Made by a program: the position numbers and the translations under genes. Under the pieces are notes generated by a model. The model was given only the letters and a program-made list of their open reading frames with translations. It did no database searches and was not told the origin of the DNA. 11,699 bases of DNA from Trebouxia sp. TZW2008 (lineage: Eukaryota; Chlorophyta; Trebouxiophyceae; Trebouxiales; Trebouxiaceae), in NCBI GenBank assembly GCA_002118135.1, contig BDIU01000424.1, positions 1-11,699 on the forward strand, in the 5' to 3' direction. This document shows positions 1-6,493 of this stretch, piece after piece (positions within the stretch are counted from its first letter, which is position 1; every line of letters starts with the position of its first letter).

Positions 1-1
1 C

Positions 2-208
2 AAGGGCGCTGCTTGCAGCAAGGTCAAAACTGACCCAGAAGTGGCTGCTGCAGTGGCTCAGGCACGCCAGCTAGTTCTCGGTGCTGGTCTCGACCTCGGC
101 CTTAAGACCTCAGCATCTCAAACCCTAGTTGGCATGCATTTCGATGTCCGCGTGGAGCAGATGAGCAACCTCTTCGTATCCCTGCCTGAGGAACAAGATG
201 CAACGTAA
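2..208 (+). CDS. 3' terminal exon of an unidentified protein (5' truncated)
   Basis: An open frame runs from the window edge to a TAA at 206-208 and gives 68 residues. It reads AAVAQARQLVLGAGLDLGL in the middle and ends NLFVSLPEEQDAT. The balanced alanine/leucine/valine composition and acidic tail look like real coding sequence. The true exon start is outside the window or at a possible acceptor near 18 (TTGCAG), which would leave about 63 residues. A TGTAA, the usual green-algal polyadenylation signal, lies 32 bases past the stop, which supports this being the gene's end. I do not recognise the family; an alpha/beta fold is only a guess. The next gene (673-5889) converges on it from the other strand. 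Confidence 0.6.
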   Translation, partial: KGAACSKVKTDPEVAAAVAQARQLVLGAGLDLGLKTSASQTLVGMHFDVRVEQMSNLFVSLPEEQDAT

Positions 209-239
209 CATGTATATGATGTGCAACTCATGAAAGTCT

Positions 240-244
240 TGTAA
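240..244 (+). promoter_or_regulatory. Putative TGTAA polyadenylation signal of the 2-208 gene
   Basis: TGTAA sits 32 bases after the TAA stop. TGTAA (UGUAA in RNA) is the common poly(A) signal in chlorophyte nuclear genes. A five-base motif is weak alone; its position makes it credible. Confidence 0.4.
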
Positions 245-277
245 CGACCGCTAGATCCAGGCATTGTGGGTAAATGC

Positions 278-282
278 TTACA
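278..282 (-). promoter_or_regulatory. Putative TGTAA polyadenylation signal of the minus-strand gene
   Basis: TTACA on the + strand is TGTAA on the - strand. It lies about 390 bases beyond the TAA stop at 673-675 and 34 bases from the opposing signal at 240-244. If used, the two convergent transcripts would end almost on top of each other. The long implied 3' UTR keeps confidence low. Confidence 0.3.
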
Positions 283-672
283 AATGTGTTCTTGCCACAG
301 GTATTCTTCCTCAAGAACACTTGTGCGACCAAAGCATACTTTGTGCCACTGAAACATAGCTGAAATCAAATAACCAAAGCAGACATGTGTCTGATATACG
401 ATTCTGCACAAGCATAAGAACTCTGTACTCTGGAAGCACAACACCTGAATAATTTTCTGAAAGCCATCACCGTAACACAACATGCAGACTCAGAGAACAG
501 ATCAGCCAAAGAAGATACACCCTGCATTTGCAGCAAACCTCATCCCTTGCGACAAGATTCATTTTGAAACAACTCAGCACTTGAGCTTGCGAACACATCC
601 CAGCATCACGCAACTCCTGATGCCAATCAGCCACAGCACATACAATCAGACTCTGAGACACCAGCCCTGCTT

Positions 673-1803
673 TTAGCAGGTTGCAGCAACAGCCTCCATT
701 GCAAATCGACTCCTTGAGCGTGAGCCCCTGACAGGAGAAACTTTGGTTGGCTCTTCGGCAATGCTAGGAGTAAAGTGGCCCATGCCTTGCAGCACTTGAT
801 TGATTGCCATGTCTAGCGAGTTGCGTAGGCTGGCAGACCCTCTGTCCAAGCTGTTCAGGCGGACAGATGCTGCACGCTCATAGTGTTGGCTGGCTTCCAC
901 GGCACAAGAAGCCCTTTCCAGTACCTGTTACATCAGCAAATTTCACAGTCAGCAAGGAGAGGAAATTGCACAGGCACAGGTATGGGCCCAAAGATATGCA
1001 ATACAAAGACATGGACAGAAATATGGACATTCAGACAGTCACATACACAAGCCGCTAAAAAGGACAAGAGCTTGACAAATGATGAGGTCACTCTCTGCAT
1101 GCCCAGTGTATAAGGTGAGCAAGACATCCTAGCACAAACAGCATTGACCCAAGCCAGCAACGAGATGGCTGCATGCAGCAGTTGAGAAAGACATCCTAGC
1201 ATACATAGCACAAAGTTGCGCTGACAGTGAGGTGCAACAATGCACTCTCACAGAATGAGAACCAGCACAGACAGCTGATCTGAGTCAGCAATCACGCCAA
1301 ACAAGCAAAGACTTCCAACACAGACAGCACTCACCTGAGCCATGGATGAGGTGGCACAATTCCTGTCCTGCTTACTGCGCTCTAGTATATGAGAGGCTAC
1401 CCTTTGCAGCTAGGCCCATGCCTTTCAAGCATGTGGGAGGCCGCTCTGGCCATTGGATATGCTGCTGCTCCTACAGCCCCCACTTCCATCAGCTGTGACA
1501 GCAACCTGCAATCACAAGGCATGTTGGTCACATGAAACGTACTGCAATCCAGCAGAACATAGCTACTAATTTAGTCATGCTCTCAAAAACAGTGACAGCG
1601 TAAGACAGCCATTCAGACACAACACCATATCCAGTGACTTGCCGCCTTGACCAGCACAGCATGCACAGCGCAGCAGAGCATTGCATAGCGGAGCACCTGA
1701 TCTTGACTATGTGCTGATGTTTTTTTGGGACAAGCTTGGCATTGAAAGCTTTTGCCAGGGGCCACAGCACATGTTTGGCTACAGCCATTGACAACATTTT
1801 GTC
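673..1803 (-). CDS. 3' exons of a large unidentified helical protein
   Basis: Four exons can be read on the - strand: 1803-1697, 1505-1475, 1409-1335 and 924-673. Phases fit throughout (0/2, 1/0, 0/0, 0/stop). The sites are TTTGCAG|GAC, ATCAG|GTGCTC, ATTGCAG|G, GCT|GTAGGA, CCTAG|CTG, CTCAG|GTGAGT and AACAG|GTAC, ending in TAA at 675-673. The first exon gives DKMLSMAVAKHVLWPLAKAF, then KKHQHIVKI. The next two give LLSQLMEVGA and LQRVASHILERSKQDR. The last exon (83 residues) begins VLERASCAVEASQHYERAAS and ends in a basic serine/arginine stretch (GSRSRSRF). The whole is alanine, leucine and charge rich with no membrane segment, so probably helical. No family recognised. The weakest step is 1475-1409, where a 65-base intron and a frameshift are both possible. 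It is probably the C-terminal part of the gene starting at 5889, but a second gene is not excluded. Confidence 0.55.
1121..1201. repeat. Pair of 14-base direct repeats
   Basis: AAGACATCCTAGCA occurs at 1121-1134 and again at 1188-1201, 67 bases apart, inside the putative last intron (925-1334) of the minus-strand gene. No gene or known element is associated with it. Confidence 0.6.
1377..1447 (-). repeat. Duplicated 27-base coding segment (RAASHMLER / RVASHILER)
   Basis: On the - strand, bases 1447-1421 read RAASHMLER and bases 1403-1377 read RVASHILER, 44 bases further on and therefore in a different frame. Of nine codon pairs one is identical, six differ but encode the same residue, and two are conservative changes (A/V and M/I). 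That spectrum points to an old duplication kept under protein-level constraint. The first copy lies inside the 65-base stretch modelled as an intron. A more distant third echo (VLERAS) starts the final exon. Confidence 0.55.
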
Positions 1804-1893
1804 CTGCAAACAAGGATTTGTCTGAGTTTACACCGTCAACCGGTATGCTGAGAGGTACACCGAGATTGAAGCATCACCACTAGTAGCCCGTTG

Positions 1894-2080
1894 CAGCATA
1901 GCATAGCATGGCACAGCACAACACAGCATGACCAAATGCAGTACAGCATGGCACTGCACAGCACGCCAGAGCACAGCACAGCATGGCACGGCATGGCCAA
2001 ACATAGCACAGCACATCATGCTATAACATGGCGTACTACAGCACAGCATGACCAAACGTAGCACACCACAGCACAGCACA
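1894..2080. repeat. Degenerate CAGCA/GCACAGCATG repeat array
   Basis: Imperfect copies of GCACAGCA and GCATGGCA fill this stretch. A longer module around CATGACCAAA recurs near 1927, 1992 and 2047, about every 60 bases, so there is a higher-order period. A short patch of the same composition lies at about 1649-1696. The long, cysteine-rich open frame crossing it is a product of the repeat (GCTGTG on the opposite strand) and not a gene. It falls in an intron of the minus-strand gene. Confidence 0.7.
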
Positions 2081-2186
2081 GAAGTTGCCAACTGTACATA
2101 GGCAAACAATAAGCTAAGTGTAACATCACAAGTACTGTTCACCCAACACATGACACATACATGTCTGCAATCCAGAGGTAGCTTAC

Positions 2187-2275
2187 CTGACGGTTTTACT
2201 GGCCCCAAGCTAGTGCTACGGCCACCTTCTCAATCTTGGCAAGCGGCCAAAGCTACTGCCATAACAGCCCCTGTC
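2187..2275 (-). pseudogene. Decayed duplicate of the exon at 1697-1803
   Basis: This segment has an excellent acceptor (GTCTGCAG|GACA) and donor (GTCAG|GTAAGC) on the - strand, but all three frames contain stops; the best one is broken by a TGA at 2232-2230. It matches the next exon downstream. Both start CAG|GACA, both contain ATGGC(A/T)GTAG, and both encode LWPLAK with all codons differing only at third positions (CTT TGG CCG CTT GCC AAG against CTG TGG CCC CTG GCA AAA). About 13 bases missing between the two shared blocks put them in different frames. I infer an exon duplication whose left copy decayed. It could still be spliced in as a stop-carrying exon. Confidence 0.5.
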
Positions 2276-3563
2276 CTGCAGACACATCGTTGCCTAAGCT
2301 TTGTGTTGTCAACATCACGCAGGAAGACACTGCAGTATGTCATTGTGGTGCAAAGCACCGTTTCACTGCATATGCATAAAATGGTTTGTGCCGTTAGCAC
2401 TCAAAAGCTGCTGCAGTGCCAAACAATCAGTTGAGGGTGCACACAGGTGGCACTAACAATGATGCTGACAGTAAGACACATTGGGAAGCCACAACACATG
2501 ACAGCGAATTGCAAATTGGTTCAGCACCGGCTCTGGACAGCACAGCACAGCATAACACAGCTCAGATATCACAGACAGCCCAGCATATTGGAGTACAGCA
2601 CAACCATACCACACAGCAAAAGGTACGATTGCGCAGCCCAGAATAGTACAGTACAACAGAGCACAGTAACTACAAGCACACACAGCACAGCACATATGGT
2701 GATCTACAGGACTGCACCAGCACAATGTAACACAGCACAAAACACATCTTGCAAAACCTTGCCTGGTTTGTCATACAGGGTGCAGTGTATTTGCAGGGCA
2801 GATTGCATTTTGACAAACATCATCCCAACAAGGCTCACAACGTCAGTTTTTGAAGATTGGCTTCTGGCAGCTGTCTGTAAATCAAATTATGTGGGCCGTA
2901 CTCATGCATGTTGATTACAGAGACTGGCCCAGTGCTTCAAACTCTATGTCATGTCCTGCTTATCACATTGCATTTGAAGGACTCCCTATAAAAGCATAAG
3001 GGTGAATCAAAGCTCAGGCGGGGAGCTGAGTGCTTGGTTTGTACACAGTCATGCTGCCCTAGCCCAAACACACACATACTACCAATATACTGACAATGTG
3101 CAGCTTTACAGCCCAGGTGTGAGGAAGCACAGCTGATGATTGTCAGCAAAGAAAATTGTGGCATGCACCAAGAACATGCAAAACAAGCAGAGGCGTCTTG
3201 AAAGGCGCTGACATGAAATGTATCTCGGCACACTTGCTGGTTGCCACCCCGCTTTTCCTGCTGGGTTTTACCGCTTACTGCCCTCCAAAAACCAAATCAG
3301 ACCTAAAGATGCATGACAGTTGATAATGCACATTCAAGGTCTCCACCAGGCAGAGATGCCATAGACACCTGTGCTGTCTTGCATTCAATGCTACAAACGC
3401 GCATGATGTCACACATTATACAGTTTTCTCTAGTGTCTCTCTCTGGCTCATGCATTCCCCAGCTAGATGTTTGTGCAATCTCAGCTTATGATTGCTAAAG
3501 CCAGCCGCAGACCTATGTGCACATCAGACAATGATGATTTGCAACAATGTCATAAAAGCTCAC
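2276..3563. other. Long non-coding stretch, probably an intron of the minus-strand gene
   Basis: No convincing exon is visible on either strand. The available frames are rich in cysteine, serine and histidine and lack plausible splice borders. On the - strand it begins right after a strong donor (AGAG|GTGAGC at 3563) and ends at the acceptor before 2275, so a 1.29 kb intron is the simplest reading. It holds the CAGCACA array at 2537-2745. A break between two genes here is also possible. Confidence 0.4.
2537..2745. repeat. Second degenerate CAGCACA repeat array
   Basis: Imperfect ACAGCACAGCACA-type copies are interspersed with unique sequence. Composition and orientation match the array at 1894-2080, and the two arrays flank the decayed exon at 2187-2275. 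There is no regular spacing or conserved unit of the CRISPR kind. Confidence 0.6.
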
Positions 3564-5889
3564 CTCTTTCTAAGTTCAGAGTATCCCAGTGCTTGAGCAA
3601 TGATTGAAACAAAAGGGTATCTTGCCACGTTGCTCTGGGTTGCTGAGCGGTGCAAAATCCTTCTTCTCCTTGAATGTCCGCTGCTGATCTATAAACTGAT
3701 GCTTTTGCGCTAGATCACCATGTTCATACTGCCTGTTGACAGCATCAGCCATTGCTGTGAACCACTGCATATACCATTCTGGAACTTCGCCAGCTGCCAT
3801 GTCTATGACATGTCGCTTGCCAGGATTGGAGCGATTGTTACCAGGACATATGCGTTGGAAAGTGCCATCACGGGCTGAGCTGGCAAGCTGATGACTCATG
3901 GTGTGTCTGAGAGCAGGGCTCTGAGGAGCTGAGGGCTGGATTTTGATAAATGGCATGATAAAGTGTATCAAGCCAAGTGAAACAACGAGAGCATCTGGGA
4001 CATCAGGCAGTAAACCCCATCCATGACCAAGCAAACAAAACTTGCGAAAGGGATGAAAAAAGGTTCGGTTGAGCCTCCTGCAATTGCCTGCAATAGAAGC
4101 ATGAGAAACGCAGTAAAGGATTTTTTGGGGGATATGTATACCATGTTTTGATGTCTTATGAATATGCTGAAAGCTTGACTACATACTATGCAGTATACTG
4201 TTAATTCGGACAACTGCATATACACAGGAGGGCGCCACACATGTACATGCATAGAGCACGAGATAAAGCAGGACTTGCAAAGGTTCAGATTTGCACCTGA
4301 CTTCAAGGGCTTGAATGGAGGCAAAAAGGCATATATGCTCACTGGTTCTTCAGTCTCACTGGGCTGGAGCAGGAACCTCCTCATCCGCAAGGCCACAACA
4401 AAAACTTCAGGGTGACTGAGGTCTGCATGAGCAATTAGGTGGCGCCAAAGAAGTGACACCGCAAAATAGTACATCCAGCTGTCATAATTGAGCTTGCTTT
4501 CCTGGATTGCCTGGTCCCTGTGCTGCCGCTCTTGCTTTGCAGCCTTTTGCAGCCGTGCCTCTTGTTGCTTCTGCTTCAGCTGGCGATGCTGTTTGTAGGT
4601 GTTGCAGAGCCAATGAGACACTGTTATGACAAAAGGCTGAAGGTAACCCCAGATCATGTAGAGCCAGATGCAGTATACCATCAGCATGGTATGGAGAATC
4701 AGGCATGCTCGGCGTAAGAGGGTCAAGGGCTCCATGTACAGCTCATGGATTGCCTGCTTGCGGGCCCGATGCTCCATTCTCACAAACTGTTTGGCAAATT
4801 TGGCCTCTCCAGAGTCTGTGAACATCTTCTCACATTTTCCCAAAGGACTTTCATGAGAATGCTGACATAGCATGGCACAATCACCTCGAGTGGTCACTAC
4901 ACCTGCCCCTGCAGTGATGTAAAATCTTAAGCCATACACCACACGTTTGTGATTGACCTGCGCACTTTGCTGACTGACGCAGTGTACCACACACATGGTC
5001 TAGGCACATGTCGCTCAAACAGGCGAAGGTTTTTGGCTCGCAGAGCACAGCAAGATGTGGTCATGCATCTGATAAGTGTGCACCTGTAGTAGAGCTCATG
5101 GCAAAGTCATTCAGCTCAATGCCATATGGAGAGTAATGCCCTGCACGATCTTTTCTGCGCTCTGCCGCTGTCAAGGGGACAAAGCACTGCTCAACAAACT
5201 TTGGGTCAAAGTGGCTTGAGGCTAGCTTCAAACGGTGGTGTTCCACAGGGCGCAGGCAGAGCACGCAGTATCGCATTCGATTGCTACTATGCTGCGTCGG
5301 CATGCTGAACACAGAACGATGTGCCAGAAGCACAGCTGTAAACCACTCAACTGCTGTGTCTGCAACTTCAAGGGATCATGCTGCCTGCAGTAAATGCTTC
5401 TGTGCAGCCGAATAGTGTTCAGCAGCTGTACTACATAGCTCAGTACGATCACTGGCACTGGCAGTTGCAAAAGCTTGGAGTGAACTATTCTCAGCTTGCG
5501 CCCAGGCTTTAATGCACCAGATAAAGGACAGTGTTGGTGCAAGGGGCTGAGCTGGCTTTGCGGGCTGTTCCTGTATCAGTGATAGCAGCAGCTTGAAGCA
5601 AGGGATGGCTTCAGCATGATGTGTCAAGGTGGGCTTGCTTTTCTGCAGAAAGTATAGCTCCTTGTCTGATGAAGGCAGCAAGCTGCTACACTGCATGTAG
5701 AGCTGTGTCATAACTTCTCCTGTAGCCTTCTCCTGCAGCCGAAGTATGCTTGGCTAAGGTGCTGGCGAGTTTTGAACCAACACCACCTGACAGGAAAGCC
5801 ACTGCAGGCTGCATACTTTGTAGGCTCACGAAATTATGCCGGAGCACGAGCTTGTGCCAACGAAGTGCCCGGCTAGATAAAAATTGCAA
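3564..5889 (-). CDS. 5' exons of a large unidentified protein with hydrophobic segment and coiled coil
   Basis: Read on the - strand from the ATG at 5889: exons 5889-5830, 5732-5435, 5359-5084, 5036-4966, 4861-4297 and from 4087 onward, with matching phases. Best sites: CGGCTGCAG at 5733, AGTTGCAG at 5360, AGTCAG|GTGCAA at 4296, TATTGCAG at 4088. The first 20 residues (MQFLSSRALRWHKLVLRHNF) are basic and amphipathic, so a mitochondrial presequence is possible. Exon 3 carries a CVLC pair (about residues 151-154). Exon 5 has hydrophobic stretches at about residues 287-321 (ACLILHTMLMVYCIWLYMIW and following) and a glutamine/lysine-rich coiled coil at about 324-357. Exon 6 adds another hydrophobic stretch (DALVVSLGLIHFIMPFI). 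I know no family with this layout. Weak points: the 47-base intron 5083-5037, the 5434 donor, the border at 4965/4862, and exon 6, which ends in two competing frames before the donor at 3563. Confidence 0.55.
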
Positions 5890-6493
5890 GGCACCCGCAG
5901 CACAACAGTCAGCCCGCTGAGTCGCCCTGCAGTCTGCTGGCTGTTGAGCTCAAGCCTTCTTGCTTGGCCTTTTCCTTTCTGACGTGTATTTAGATCACAG
6001 TCAAGCAAAGCCTAACCGAAACGCTGACTACAGACTACAGTAAAACGTCTAGCGCTATGATATCCTGTGACAACAGGGCCAAGGAGTTGCTATGACCTCG
6101 AAAACAGCAAACACCCTTGGGCAGACAGAACACCTACACTAGAATATCAAGTTTGACTGCGTGTCAATTGCTTTCTTGCTCCTGTGCAGCCGTAAAGCCT
6201 GGCAGCTGTTGACTTCCATTTTGCTTGCTGAAGGCAATCATCGTCCTTGAGGTATGATCAGGTTTCCCTGACACACGCGATCATACTTGTTGGCTGGCCG
6301 ATGCGTGTAATCTCCCTGTCTCGGTACTCTCTCGCTGTTTCTCGCTTACGGTTTGAGGCACCGTAACACCACCGTAAGTTAAACCGTAAATCCGACTCCT
6401 TACTGTTCGCATAGGTGCTGATGTTGAACCCAACTCATCCAAGGGCATTGTTGAGCCAGCTTCAGCTCCGACGCCAGGCTTCAACAGGCACTA
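5890..6493. promoter_or_regulatory. Divergent intergenic region between two gene starts
   Basis: The minus-strand gene starts at 5889 and the plus-strand peptidase-like gene at 6494, so these 604 bases must hold both promoters and 5' UTRs. I see no reliable TATA box. The clearest feature is the CCGTAA cluster at 6346-6389. Short open frames here (6281-6484 on the - strand, and a basic leader-like frame from 6421 on the + strand) lack a good join to either gene. Confidence 0.5.
6346..6389. promoter_or_regulatory. Cluster of four CCGTAA motifs
   Basis: TTACGG at 6346-6351 is followed by CCGTAA at 6361-6366, 6372-6377 and 6384-6389: one inverted and three direct copies within 44 bases, 105-148 bases upstream of the start at 6494. 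Spacing of 11-15 bases puts the copies on roughly one face of the helix. This suggests binding sites for one factor. No factor can be named from the sequence. Confidence 0.4.

Larger units (their letters stand above)
209..672. other. Convergent 3' intergenic / UTR region
   Basis: This stretch separates the stop codons of two converging genes. Reading frames here are short and of cysteine- and serine-rich composition unlike the neighbouring exons. Apart from the two candidate poly(A) signals I see no gene or strong repeat. Confidence 0.5.

Noticed and set aside
118..661. Minus- and plus-strand open frames between the convergent genes
   Set aside because: Cys/Ser/Leu-rich noise-like composition, overlapping each other and the expected 3' UTRs.
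1828..2208. 126-codon minus-strand open frame rich in cysteine, methionine and alanine
   Set aside because: It is the translation of the CAGCA/GCATGG repeat on the opposite strand; composition follows the repeat and not a protein.
1894..2745. CRISPR-like array
   Set aside because: The units are degenerate, unevenly spaced and contain no unique spacers of constant length; the setting is eukaryotic introns.
2416..2914. Plus-strand open frames rich in Ser/Thr/His/Gln
   Set aside because: They are translations of the second repeat array and its flanks, with no splice or start context.
5376..5378. In-frame TGA as a selenocysteine codon
   Set aside because: Green algae make selenoproteins, but there is no recognisable selenoprotein motif around it, and a phase-keeping intron or a CGA-to-TGA change explains it more simply.
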